Positions 1 to 10,064 of a DNA stretch of 64,000 nt are shown piece by piece. Positions within the stretch are counted from its first letter, which is position 1. Each line of letters begins with the position of its first letter. This DNA comes from Edaphochlamys debaryana (taxonomy: Eukaryota; Chlorophyta; Chlorophyceae; Chlamydomonadales), in NCBI GenBank assembly GCA_016858145.1, contig JAEHOE010000027.1, positions 558,001 through 622,000 of the forward strand, written 5' to 3'. A model generated the notes under the pieces. That model had not been told where the DNA came from. It made no database searches and worked only from the letters and a program-made list of their open reading frames with translations. Made by a program: the position numbers and the translations under genes.

Positions 1-3000
1 AGGAGAACACGGCGCTAAAGAGGTCAATGCAGGCGCTCCAAGCCGTGACAGGGTCCGGCGGCCCGCAGACCGGCAGCGGCGGCCGCCAGGGCAGCCCCGG
101 CGCCGCGGCCACGGGCACCGGGACTGGGAGCCACGGCAACGCCGGCCCGGGCCCGGGGTCGGGTCAGGGCACCAGGGTCGGCAACGGCCGCGAGGGCTCT
201 GCGGGCCGGGGCAATGGCATGGCGGACGATGGCGGCATGTTGGTGGATAACGCCAGCTCGGGCGGCGGCGGTGGCGGCAGTGACAACAGCGGCGGGCCCG
301 GGCAGCAGGAGGGCGGCAGCGGCGCCGCGGGCGCCAGCGGCGGGCTGGGCAGCGGGCAGTGCGGGCAGTCGGGCGACGCGCCTCAGGCCAGCGGCCAGAT
401 CAGCCACGCGCTGGAGGAGCAGCAGAAGCGGCTGTGGAACCAGAAGCTGCGGCACGATGACCTGGAGAAGCAGGTGGGCAGAAGCGCTAACAACGCACAT
501 AGGTACACGATGTGTGGGCAACATAGCTTACACCGCTTCCACGCAAGAGCGGCGCGTGCTCCTAGGCTGTACAGGCGCGATGGGCAACAAACGGTAGCTT
601 GCACTGCTGCAGCTGCATGCAGGACCGGCGCCTGCGCTTGGCTTCCTTCTTCCGCACTTTTACCTGCGACCATGACAAACCGACCCAGCGCGGCCGCCTG
701 GCTGTGAGCGCTTTTCCACGCCACGGCCCAGCACTCACAGTGCGACCGCTCCCTCTTCGCCCGCCCCGCCCCGCTCCCTTCTCGCGCCCCACCACAGCTC
801 CTGGCCCAGCGCGAGCTGACCGCGCGCCAGGCCGCCAAGACGGCGGCGCTGGAGGCGGCGCTGTCTGCCTCCCAGGCCAAGGCCGTGCACGACACTGCCA
901 TGCTGGGCCGGGCCCTGGAGGAGCACGCGAGCGTGCAGACGACCACGGTGCGGGACGTGATGGCGGCCCAGGTGCGTGCTGCGTGGGGCTCAGGGGCTGC
1001 TGTTTGCCGGGGCACAGGGTCCCGCCAGTGGTTGGTATGTGGTGCCTTGTATGTATGATGTCTCACTTTTTCCCGTTGCATTGGCTGTTGGTGCGTTGTG
1101 TAGGAGCGCCTGAGCCGGGAGGCAGCCAACGTCAACACGCGGCTCGAGATGCGGGTCGCCGAGCTGGAGGCCCAGCTGCGAGGTGCGTGGAGGTTGGGGC
1201 CGGGCGAAGCAGGGTCCGGCGGTAACCGCGGGGATCACCGTGTTTAACACCGCGCTTGTGGAGACGGCGCGTGCTTGCGAGATCGTGGGCTCGTCGCAGA
1301 AGGTTCGGGATGATACATCCCGAGCAAGCAGACTGCACGAGCGAAACGGGTAGCGGGCAAGCGCTGGTAGGCTGGTCAAGGGGTAGGGCACCTAGCCTAG
1401 CCAAGCACCAGAGGACCCGTCCCTCTTCGCCTCCTCACACGCCCCGCGCCCGCCTGCTCCGCCCGCCGCCGCCGTGGCCGCACCGCACTCGCTCGCACGT
1501 CCCCGCCCCCGCACGCCGCCTGTTTGCGTGTCGGGTTTCGTCCGCCCAGTCATCTTGAGTCGGGGGTGCTCTCTAACCGCGGACGGAGACGTGACCTCGC
1601 CGCTGGCCTCCAAGCGTCACCGGTGCTCCTATGCCGGCGACGGGGCCGGTGTGTCAATCTGCGTGGACGGAGCCGGCGCCAGCGGCGGCGCGTGCTCTGG
1701 AGGCAAAGGCGCAGGCGTGTCTGAGGGAGGGCCGACGCCGGCCCCGCCCTCACTAGCGCCCTCGAACCGCCCTCCCTCCTCGCCCCATTTCGCCTCCGCC
1801 TCCGCAGCGCTCGGCGCGGACTCGGGCCCCAGCCCCGGCCCGGTGCCCGGCACGTCCCAGGCCGGACCTTCCCACCAGCAGCCCCCGGCCTGGGCCGGCG
1901 CAGCTGCCCCCGGCCTACCCGGCTCCGCCGAACCCCACGCCCTGGCCCCCACGGCCCTCGCCGCCGGTGCGCGGGCCGGCAGCGGCAGCGGCGCAGCCGC
2001 CGGCGCCGGTTCCGGCGGCGCTGGTGCCGCTGGCGGCGGCGGCGGCGGCGTGCACCATGGGGCACAGGCGCGTCTGTCACCGGAGGCGGAGATGTACGTC
2101 AAGGCCATCGAGGACCGGCTGTGGGGCACGGTGGAGCAGATTGTCAGCAGCGCAAACGATCCCGCCGACGGGGCACGGTGAGCGTTACGGGCTGACGGCT
2201 TTCTGCGGCGGCTGGGACGGGCGAAAGCGTCCGAAAAGCCGTCGAGAGTTGCAGGGCCCGCTGGCCACCTGAGCGTGTTGCGTTCATCAAGGCGTGCTTG
2301 CGGTAACCGCCTGCATTCGTCCATCCGCGCAACCCAGTCCGCTCTCCACGCCTTACATCTGTGCCTGCAAGCCGCGCCTCCAAACCCGCCCTTGCAATCC
2401 GATCTTGCAACCCAGCCCGCTCTCCGCTTGTTACCCGCGCAGGCTGGTGCTGCAGTTGGCCAAGGCCCGGCAGTCGGGCTTCGGGGGGCGCGACGGCGCC
2501 GAGCCCAGCACGAGCAGCGGCAACACCACCAGCAGCGGCGGCGGCGCAGGCGGCGCGCACGACCCGGCCTTCCGTCGGGGTCACGCCAGCGGCGCCTCGG
2601 ACTCCAACACGCCCGGTGCCAGCGGCAGCAACGCCCCCGCCGGCGTGGGCCTGGCCTGCGCCGTCGCGCCTTCGCGCCGCCAGGCGGGGGACGCCGGGGT
2701 GGATGGCGAGAGGCACCGCGTGGCGTCGGCGGGGCAGTCGACGGAGGGCAGCGGCAGCTGCCCGCCGCCGCCGATGGCGGCGGGGCCGCACCACGGCGCG
2801 CGGCGCATGGAGGGCGTGGCGGCGGCGCCCGATGTCGTACAGGTATGGAAGCGGCGGATGGGACACGGATTGCGGTCTTGAGTGGGTCCAGGTTTAGCAC
2901 CCCACCGTTGCGCGCGCGTGCTCTGGTTGATAGTTACTGTAGCTCTCGGGTAAGTGAAAGGTCGGATCGAGCGACACGGGCTCTCTGGGGGATCTCTGTG

Positions 3001-3147
3001 CTCATGTTTCCCTGGGCCGACCCTGCGGGTGCCGCACAGGACTCTGCTCAATTCGGAGATGGAGACGGAGTGAGGCGGGAGGCGGAGCAAGGCCAGACGT
3101 CGCCGCTGCATGGGCACGCCGGAGATCACATGGACACGGGCGCGTAA
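1..3147 (+). CDS. Partial gene (3' end): coiled-coil, Gly/Ala-rich protein of unknown function
   Basis: The 5' end lies outside the window. Exons joined in phase are <1-473, 798-971, 1104-1182, 1550-2177, 2443-2842 and 3040-3147, giving about 619 residues up to a TAA stop. All donors are GT and all acceptors AG, mostly gtgcgt/gtgagc with cag. The first exon opens with a heptad-like stretch (ENTALKRSMQALQAV), followed by a Gly/Ser/Ala-rich linker. A charged Leu-rich segment then spans the junctions of exons 1 to 3 (LEEQQKRLWNQ, LLAQRELTARQAAK, ERLSREAANVNTRLE), which looks like a coiled coil. A second conserved-looking block (AEMYVKAIEDRLWGTVEQIV) sits before the last long low-complexity region. 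The opening heptads could be the tail of a bZIP zipper, but no basic region is visible, so no family is assigned. The tail is Asp/Gly-rich and hydrophilic. Confidence 0.72.
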
Positions 3148-4381
3148 AGGCATGGAGTTTACCGCCGGGGTCGTAGGGGAGTTGTGCATACAAAGGGCTG
3201 GGAGATCTGCAGGTTTGCATCTGGGCCGAAGCGGCGGCCGGTTCGGAGCCAGGACGCAGCCGGGCGTGGTGCGGGCCGCCGACGGCGAGGGCGCGAGACG
3301 GAGCAAGAGATGGCGCGAGCATTGGACTGAGGTAGAGGACTGGCGGCAGGAGGGAGTGCGGAACGACTGCAAGGCCACATGGGTGGGGGCTACCCTGGCG
3401 CTGCGGCACAAGCAACCCGCTGCGAGGGCTGGGCAGGGCACTGCACGGGTCACCGCCCACGTGCAGGCGGAGAGGCAAGGATTGGAGGGTCGTGAACGCC
3501 GCTTGCACACGTGGCACAGCGCGAGGTGTGGTGGTGTGGAACCGTCTCGGGGCTAGCGCGTGTTCCCTGTTGTCAGTGCGAGTGTTCTGTCTGATTCAAC
3601 GAGCGTGTGTCGCTGTGTGAAGGGCTGTGTCGCTGTGTGTGTGTTCCTTTCCGCGGTTTGCCGTTCCGTCCAGCGGTTCGTCCGAAGAAGCGCCGGCCAT
3701 GTGGGCCGGATGTTGGGTTCGGTAAACGGTTACCGGTAGCGTCAACCTGATTCTATATCGAGATTGAGGCGGGCAGGGCCCCCCCGCGCTCTTGCGGTGG
3801 GCGTTCCCTGCTGTCGCTGATGCTGTGAGCAGAGGTTTCCGCGGGGCGCCTTCTGCGGTGCGTGCGGTGCCATGCCGCGCAATACTTTGCCTCTGGCAGG
3901 AGCTTGCGGCTGGCTTTGCGGGTCAAAGTCCGGGCTGTGTGGGGGCAACCTCGTGTTGCCCCTGGCGATTTCATATATTTCATTCCCGAAACCCGCGGCT
4001 TGGGCGCAATGTGCCCAACAAGCACAATGGCATGAGACTCGCCTGAAGCGTGCTGGTGTGCGGTTCTGCGTGTGCTGGGGGGTATCCCGATGGGATTATC
4101 CCGAGGGGTCATCCGTGGCATATGCCTGGCGGTGGCACCCTTGCGACGCAACCTGCCGCAAACGCCTGCGCGTTGTTGGTGAGGGGTCTGGCACCTTGTC
4201 CTAGGGTCAACGCTTACGAACCCAGATGCAGGGTAACATGAGGTGATGGGCGTGGCGTGAGGAGGGTGGCGAGGGGCGTGTGCGATGCGGTGGATGGCTT
4301 GGTGGGGGGTGCGGCTCCATACGTGCCATACTCTAATGACAAGGGGCATTCGGCGGCCAGTCGTCAGGGCCCGCTGCTTTT
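3148..4381 (+). other. Long 3' untranslated region of the coiled-coil gene
   Basis: There is no convincing reading frame here. The stretch runs from the TAA stop to the first TGTAA on this strand, about 1.2 kb, a length seen for 3' UTRs in Chlamydomonas-type genes. It contains a short GT-rich patch near 3600-3650 (repeated gtgtcgctgtgtg). I infer UTR from position only. Confidence 0.5.
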
Positions 4382-4386
4382 TGTAA
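4382..4386 (+). promoter_or_regulatory. Poly(A) signal TGTAA of the coiled-coil gene
   Basis: TGTAA is the standard polyadenylation signal of volvocine algae. This is the first one on the plus strand after the stop codon at 3147, and no other gene lies between. Confidence 0.55.
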
Positions 4387-4617
4387 CGACGCAACGCTGA
4401 GCACCAGGAGTCCAGGAGCGGGAGGCCTGCGTGCGCTACCTGGGGTGGGCTTGGGGCGTTCTGGGGCTCGCAGGGGCCATGCGCGTAGTTCACGCTTGGG
4501 GCGGAGGAGGGAGCTTGCCTTGTCCACGTCCATGGCCTATTGGCCTCTACCTAGTCTGCAGGAGTGGGACCTCGCCCCCCGGGCTTGGCAGAGCGGCGTC
4601 AGCACCGGGACCTACAA

Positions 4618-4776
4618 GACCGGAGCCCGACTCCCGCAGTAGGCGCCCTCCTCGCCTGAGCGCGCGTGCTGGCCTGCGGAGCCACGCGGGGGCGGGCCGG
4701 GGAACGCCGGGTGTCCATGGCGGCCATGTCATGGCAGCTGGGGCATGGGCCCATCGGCCGCACTCACGGCCAAGCC
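4618..4776 (+). repeat. Duplicated block A, copy 1
   Basis: A stretch of about 159 bp beginning gaccggagcccgactcc recurs in the same orientation at 9471-9630 with only scattered substitutions. It lies about 85 bp to the left of the tRNA-Asp gene, whereas the second copy lies to the right of the palindrome. No reading frame or terminal structure identifies it. Confidence 0.85.
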
Positions 4777-4855
4777 GGGTAAACATGGTTTAGATGCCAT
4801 GCATGGGCATTGCGAGGGATAAGAAGAGGGAAAGGTATCTGCAGGAGATGAGTGG

Positions 4856-4859
4856 CCAA
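4856..4859 (-). terminator. RNA polymerase III terminator of tRNA-Asp
   Basis: On the minus strand a TTTT run follows the 3' end of the tRNA within 3 nt, as expected for Pol III termination. The two broken tRNA copies in this window lack it. Confidence 0.75.
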
Positions 4860-4861
4860 AA

Positions 4862-4933
4862 CGCCGTCACGGGGAATCGAACCCCGGCCTCCCGCGTGAC
4901 AGGCGGGGATACTAACCACTATACGATGACGAC
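4862..4933 (-). tRNA. tRNA-Asp (GUC)
   Basis: This 72-nt cloverleaf reads on the minus strand. The acceptor stem GTCGTCA pairs with TGACGGC (one G-T wobble), followed by discriminator G. The D-arm region TATAGTGGTTAGTA holds the A box. The anticodon loop CTGTCAC carries GTC, closed by the CCCGC/GCGGG stem. The T-arm is CGGGG-TTCGATT-CCCCG, with GGTTCGATTCC as the B box. There is no intron. A T4 terminator follows directly. This is the only intact copy; two truncated copies in the neighbouring palindrome share its sequence from the T-loop to the 5' end and more than 200 bp of 5' flank. Confidence 0.97.
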
Positions 4934-5158
4934 CTGCCGGACGGGTATCCGTACGGTGTCTCACGATCCGAGCTACTCACTCGGCTGTCACGACTTGGTG
5001 ATGCCAACACTGCACTTCTCACGTTACTTGGCTCGTGACACACCGGCCAACGCTCTCCGCAGTTCGGCGGTGGCAGGCGAAGGGCGGGGCGCTTGGGTGC
5101 TGGCTGCTGGGTGAGCGCAGGGCGGGGCGGGGGTGGAGGGTCGGGGGGGGGGGGGGGG

Positions 5159-5446
5159 CGGGGGTGAGTGCAGGGCAAGGCGTGGGAGGGAAAGGGGGAG
5201 GAAGCTAGGTGAGGGCAGGGCAAGGCGTGGGAGGGAAAGGGGGGAGCAAGCTAGGTGAGGGCAGGGCAAGGCGTGGGAGGGAAAGGGGGGAGCAAGCTAG
5301 GTGAGGGCAGGGCAAGGCGTGGCAGGGAACGGGGGGAGGAAGCTAGGTGAGGGCAGGGCAAGGCGTGGTAGGGAAAGGGGGGAGGAAGCTAGGTGAGGGC
5401 AGGGCAAGGCGTGGGAGGGAAAGGGGGGAGGAAGCTAGGTGAGGGG
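5159..5446 (+). repeat. 46-bp tandem repeat, array 1
   Basis: About six copies of a 46-bp G-rich unit with the core gaagctaggtgagggcaggg. Units differ by single bases or by the length of a G run. The array lies upstream, in transcription sense, of the tRNA-Asp gene. The same unit recurs at 8417-8490 in the same orientation and at 8790-9090 inverted. Confidence 0.92.
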
Positions 5447-5531
5447 AGGGCGGGGCTGTGGGCTCGGGCTGTGGGTGAAGGCGTTGGAGGGGGGGGCGTG
5501 GGGGCTAGATGCAGGGAGGAAAGGGTAGGGA

Positions 5532-5861
5532 TTTGACGAGAACGACAGGGAGGACGACGTGGCAAGAAACCGCATCGTATATGTGAAGCAGCCGCGCACA
5601 AGACGGGCATGTCGACACCATGAGCTGCAGAGGGGACCCTCGAAAGGGTTGAAAGTTTGCTAAAGCGCAGCCTCCAGTGCACTGGCTGCGGTGGGGACAC
5701 ACGGTGAGGACAGGGGTGTCGAGCAGTGGGCGACGAGCGGCCGTCCGGCTCAGAGCGACGGCGGTACCTGAATTGCAGCATAAACTTACCGTCACTTATC
5801 CAAACGTACCACGTAGCAGTGTCGGGCCGGTGCCGAGCGGGGAAGGTGGAGGGTTGCTGCC
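5532..5861. mobile_element. 330-bp insertion flanked by a 12-bp direct repeat
   Basis: The segment is bracketed by perfect copies of aaagggtaggga at 5520-5531 and 5862-5873. The inverted copy of this region in the palindrome has the same flanking sequence with a single copy of the 12-mer (8681-8692, complement) and none of the 330 bp. That pair of filled and empty sites shows an insertion with target-site duplication, or precise loss at the other locus. The inserted DNA has lower GC and ends in TTTGACGAG and GTTGCTGCC. It lacks terminal inverted repeats, a poly(A) tail and any long reading frame, so the class (non-autonomous DNA element, truncated LINE or other) is open. Confidence 0.75.
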
Positions 5862-5873
5862 AAAGGGTAGGGA

Positions 5874-8119
5874 GCAGGCCGCGGGCGCCGGGAGAGGCGC
5901 TGCAGACGAAGGCGGGAGGAAGGGCGGTGCGGGAGAGCGGGGGAGAGCTCAGGAAAGCAGCCAAGCGCAGGGCCGGGCTGGGGGTGAAGAGGCGAAGGCG
6001 GAGGGTGCAAGGGCAGCTTGAGGGGGAGGGGAGAGGAAACTGGCCCCGGGCAGCAGAGGGCAAAGGTGCGACAGGGGAAGGCAAAGGCGGGAGGAATGGC
6101 GAGGAGGGCGCAGGGGCCGGGCTGGTGGGGGAAGAGGGTGGACGCAGGCTGAGGGTTGGGTACGGCGGGGCCAAGGGGGGGGAGGAGGAGGAACAGGGGC
6201 TTGTCCACCCCGTCCCAAGTATCTACGGTATCAGCAGGGAAGGACTTAGGCTTAGCTTGCATTCGCGCTACGCCGCCCCCCACATCCTTCACCCCAGAGC
6301 CGCCTGACACCTGCCACTGGTCGCATGGGCAGGACAGCACGGGACAGCTTACCTCGTTGCTTAGCTCGCCGCATTGCCGGCTGGAAGCCCAGACTCGACT
6401 GCACATTGCACTGACCCTGCACCCCACCGGCGCAAAATCAAGGGGGAAGGGAGCAATGCAAGCCGGCGGCAGATGAGGAGGCAGCAAGCCCATGGCAACG
6501 CACACGTGGGTCTTCTGGACCAGGGGGGTGGGCTGGAGCAGGCATGGCGGATGATGGCACCCCTGAATGTGGGCACACACGACTAACGGAGAGACGAGAG
6601 GGGGAGGGCGGACGAAGAGCCGGGGGCGGCATGTCCTCGTGTTCGGTTCGGGGCACTGAAGAGAGGGAGGAAGCCCAGGTCACGCAGAGCTTGGGAAGCA
6701 TGGAACACAGTGGAACGCGCGCCTGGGTAACGACGGCTAGAGGTTAGACGAAAGGTAAGTAAAGGTCGGGTGCGGGGCCGGGGGTCGGGGGCTCTGCCAC
6801 TGTTAAGCGGGCATCTGGGCTGCCGGCACAGCTTCAGGCCCGCGGCCCCTTCGTTCTGGAGCTTAGTGGGGTCCAACGCCGAGGGCGCGTGTTCCAGAGT
6901 GTCGGTTGCGTTCCTTCGCCCTAGCCTTTGGCCATCCGACCTACCTCGCGAGACTAGCAGTGCTGTCTGATGCTCCAACTGTTGCATGAGGGGTGTCTGT
7001 GTGGGTGCACATGTATGCCCTGGGGCCAGCGGTACTTGGCCGCCCAACGTGGCTTCTCACGTCACACAGGGCTCGGTACTGCAAAACCCCTCGTTTAGTA
7101 AGCAAACTGTCATGTAGCGAATAACCTCCCCACGGGAAAGGCCATGTAATGCGCCCGCACCTCCACATGCAGCAGCGCCGGGCCTATGTAACCCCCAACC
7201 ATCCGCACCACGTCGGCCGCCCTTGCACAGCTCTGCGCAGCCCCACACCCCAGGACCACTGCGACAGGGCCCCTGTTAGGACGGACACGCGTCCCATCCA
7301 GGCTCACTGAAGTCGCCTCCTTCCAGCCCCACCCCCGTCGTCGTCACCCTGGCTACGTGCACGACCCCTCCGAGTACAGTGTCACCCCACCTACCTGACC
7401 GCACTTTGCCGCCCGTACCTGGGTCGCTGCCCTGCCCGCAACCGCTCTCTACCGCCTACTTGGTGCCTGTCGTTCAACTCGCACAAACGGCGTGCCACGT
7501 TCACCCCAGCGCACGGTTGCTTCGCATGCGCCACCCCTTCACCCCCCCCCCCCCGCGCCGCCCGCCCCCGAACCGATGGGAGAACGCGTACAGCGCCTGA
7601 GCAGTTCGCACAGCATGTCTGCCCTCCCAGCCCACCCCCACACTGAGGGACCACCCGGGCCCTGGCCTCCCCCTTCGGTGCGACGCCACAAACTCATGCA
7701 AGCCCATCCGCAGCCAAGAGCTCCTCCTAGCAAGCAAGCCGCTTCCAAGCCGCTCCAAGGAGTCCACCAGCAAGACTCCCGCGAGGTAGTTTGGCGCGAG
7801 ATGATCGGCACGAGACTTCTCGCCCGAAAAAGACCAACTATCTTGGTCACATGATATGCACACGGTAATTGAAGCAGCAGGTTTCAGAGCTGTTTCAGGA
7901 TGTTGCAACTTGTGGAAGGAGACACATTTTAGCGTCCAGCAGTACCTCAAGCGCGGCCTGTTGGGTCGAAACCCACGCGATCTGTGAGCCCTCGCCCCCA
8001 TTCCCCGCCTCCTCTACCCACGCCTCCACCTGGACGCCGTCGGAATGCTAGGTGAAGGCTGGTGACTGGGGTCGTTGAACGGAAGGGTACCGTACCATCA
8101 CTAGGATTCACCAGGGCGG
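5874..8119. other. Gene-poor stretch in the repeat island
   Basis: I find no exon chain with plausible splice sites or protein-like composition. The first ~80 bp are shared, inverted, with 8598-8680. The rest is single-copy within the window. Open frames here are GC-driven and proline/arginine-rich. Confidence 0.4.
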
Positions 8120-8131
8120 GCGAGGAGCGTC

Positions 8132-8187
8132 CGAACCCCGGCCTCCCGCGTGACAGGCGGGGATACTAACCACTATACGATGACGAC
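8132..8187 (-). pseudogene. Truncated tRNA-Asp copy, left end of the palindrome
   Basis: It is identical to the intact tRNA-Asp from nucleotide 1 through the T-loop GGTTCG. The sequence then switches to unrelated GACGCTCCTCGC. The 3' half of the T-arm, the 3' acceptor strand and the Pol III terminator are missing, so no mature tRNA can form. Confidence 0.93.
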
Positions 8188-8416
8188 CTGCCGGACGGGT
8201 ATCCGTACGGTGTCTCACGATCCGAGCTACTCACTCGGCTGTCACGACTTGGTGATGCCAACACTGCACTTCTCACGTTACTTGGCTCGTGACACACCGG
8301 CCAACGCTCTCCGCAGTTCGGCGGTGGCAGGCGAAGGGCGGGGCGCTTGGGTGCTGGCTGCTGGGTGAGCGCAGGGCGGGGCGGGGGTGGAGGGTCGGGG
8401 GGGGGGGGCAGGGGTG

Positions 8417-8490
8417 AGTGCAGGGCAAGGCGTGGGAGGGAAAGGGGGAGGAAGCTAGGTGAGGGCAGGGCAAGGCGTGGGAGGGAATGA
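8417..8490 (+). repeat. 46-bp tandem repeat, array 2 (short)
   Basis: About one and a half units of the same 46-bp repeat as at 5159-5446, in the same orientation, at the inner end of the palindrome's left arm. Confidence 0.85.
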
Positions 8491-8680
8491 GAAACGGGGA
8501 CCAAAAGAAGAAGCTAGGTGATGGCAGGGGGTGAGGGCAGGGGGTGAGGGCAGGGAGTAATGTCGAATGCCCGAGTGCCCGTCCTCCCCGCCAGCCTGAC
8601 CTTGCGCTCTCCCCCGCTCTCCCGCACCGCCCTTCCTCCCGCCTTCGTCTGCAGCGCCTCTCCCGGCGCCCGCGGCCTGC

Positions 8681-8692
8681 TCCCTACCCTTT
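8681..8692 (-). other. Empty target site of the 330-bp insertion
   Basis: The complement reads aaagggtaggga once, between sequences that flank the insertion at 5520-5873. It gives the pre-insertion allele within the same window. Confidence 0.8.
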
Positions 8693-8789
8693 CCTCCCTA
8701 TGTCTAGCCCCGACGGCCCCCCCTCCAACGCCTTCACCCACAGCCCGAGCCCACAGCCCCCCCCTCCTCTCACCTCGCTTCCTCCCCCT

Positions 8790-9090
8790 TTCCCTCCCAC
8801 GCCTTGCCCTGCCCTCACCTAGCTTCGTCCCCCCTTTCCCTCCCACGCCTTGCCCTGCCCTCACCTAGCTTCCTCCCCCCTTTCCCTCCCACGCCTTGCC
8901 CTGCCCTCACCTAGCTTCCTCCCCCCTTGCCCTCCCACGCCTTGCCCTGCCCTCACCTAGCTTGCTCCCCCCTTTCCCTCCCACGCCTTGCCCTGCCCTC
9001 ACCTAGCTTCCTCTCCCCTTTCCCTCCCACGCCTTGCCCTGCCCTCACCTAGCTTCCTCTCCCCTTTCCCTGCCACGCCTTGCCCTGCAC
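8790..9090 (-). repeat. 46-bp tandem repeat, array 3 (inverted)
   Basis: Six to seven copies of the 46-bp unit, inverted relative to array 1, in the right arm of the palindrome. Units are slightly diverged, for example tttccctcccacg versus tttccctgccacg. Confidence 0.9.
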
Positions 9091-9318
9091 TCACCCCTGC
9101 CCCCCCCCCGACCCTCCACCCCCGCCCCGCCCTGCGCTCACCCAGCAGCCAGCACCCACGCGCCCCGCCCTTCGCCTGCCACCGCCGAACTGCGGAGAGC
9201 GTTGGCCGGTGTGTCACGAGCCAAGTAACGTGAGAAGTGCAGTGTTGGCATCACCAAGTCGTGACAGCCGAGTGAGTAGCTCGGATCGTGAGACACCGTA
9301 CGGATACCCGTCCGGCAG

Positions 9319-9374
9319 GTCGTCATCGTATAGTGGTTAGTATCCCCGCCTGTCACGCGGGAGGCCGGGGTTCG
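9319..9374 (+). pseudogene. Truncated tRNA-Asp copy, right end of the palindrome
   Basis: Mirror image of the copy at 8132-8187: intact from nucleotide 1 to GGTTCG of the T-loop, then GACGCTCCTCGC. It lacks the 3' acceptor strand and terminator. Confidence 0.93.
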
Positions 9375-9470
9375 GACGCTCCTCGCTTGCCGCTAGAAGT
9401 ACGTGGCTTGGACTGCTGGTCAGGCGCTAACGGGAAGTCCCAGGGACAACCCAGGGCGGGCCGGCGGCAG

Positions 9471-9630
9471 GACCGGAGCCCGACTCCCGCAGTAGGCGCC
9501 CTCCTCGCCTGAGCGCGCGTGCTGGCCTGCAGGAGCCACGCGGGGGCGGGCCGGGGAACGCCGGGTGTCCATGGCTGCCATGTCACGGCAGCCGGGGCAT
9601 GGGCCCATCGGCCGCAGCCTCGGCCAAGCC
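9471..9630 (+). repeat. Duplicated block A, copy 2
   Basis: Direct copy of 4618-4776. It begins 84 bp after the palindrome ends and has the same orientation as copy 1. Differences are a few substitutions and one inserted base. Confidence 0.85.
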
Positions 9631-9909
9631 CAGACGCTCGGGGAGGGCCTGGAGAGGTATAACTGAGAACCGGCAACGGGCAACGGCCCCACGCCACCAT
9701 GGGCCCCTTGCCCACGCACACGTTTGAGGCTGTGTTCAAGAATTCGGTACCGCCGCAAGCCCTTAAGCCCCGAGGAGGCCACTACTTAGCTCTCAGTCTG
9801 ACCATTCATCTGACCGGCAACGAGCAAGGACCCCACGCACACCATGCCACTACCTACGTCATCTCAGTCCGAAAGACTATACGGTCATACCCCGCCCCCT
9901 GCCGCCGCA

Positions 9910-9914
9910 TTACA
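9910..9914 (-). promoter_or_regulatory. Poly(A) signal TGTAA of the lectin-like gene
   Basis: TGTAA on the minus strand about 100 bp after the stop codon at 10015-10017. Confidence 0.6.
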
Positions 9915-9953
9915 AGACTTCTATCTTGGCGGTGGTTATTTGCTGCCTATGCC

Positions 9954-10064
9954 TGCTGCGCTCCGCCTCAATCACCCGCCGCCTCCACCCCATGCGTGCC
10001 TGCGTACACCCCATCTAGGCAGGCGCATGCTGCCTCCTGCGCTCCGCCTCAATCACCCGCCGCC
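9954..10064 (-). repeat. Direct repeat spanning the stop codon of the lectin-like gene
   Basis: A ~30-bp sequence (core gctccgcctcaatcacccgc) occurs at about 9954-9983 and 10034-10064. The second copy encodes part of the C-terminal RRVIEAERRRQ; the first lies in the 3' UTR beyond the stop. This looks like a partial tandem duplication of the gene's end. Confidence 0.8.

Larger units (their letters stand above)
8120..9386. repeat. 1.27-kb palindromic (fold-back) repeat bounded by broken tRNA-Asp copies
   Basis: The left arm begins gcgaggagcgtccgaacccc and the right arm ends with its exact reverse complement. Reading inwards, each arm contains the tRNA-Asp T-loop to 5' end, more than 200 bp of tRNA 5' flank, and 46-bp tandem units. 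Over the tRNA and its flank the arms show one visible mismatch (in the cttgggtgctgg segment), so the structure is young. The right arm carries further material inverted from 5440-5950. The centre (about 8490-8597) is unique. The original source locus is 4862-5950. Confidence 0.88.

Noticed and set aside
4862..5446. tRNA-Asp plus flank as a tRNA-derived SINE
   Set aside because: A SINE has the tRNA at its 5' end and a unique body on the 3' side. Here the shared DNA is the tRNA's 5' flank, the intact copy has a normal terminator, and no A-rich or repeated tail is present.
7110..8001. Minus-strand open frames (65 and 166 codons) in the repeat island
   Set aside because: Composition is close to random and no splice-compatible neighbours or known motifs exist. 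A decayed gene or element cannot be excluded but is not supported.
8120..9386. Terminal inverted-repeat DNA transposon
   Set aside because: No target-site duplication was found around the ends, no transposase frame lies inside, and the arms are explained by inverted duplication of the tRNA-Asp locus. Kept as a palindrome.
8120..9386. Integrase attachment site at the tRNA, as in bacterial islands
   Set aside because: The break in the T-loop recalls bacterial att sites, but this is a eukaryotic nuclear context and there is no integrase or island content.
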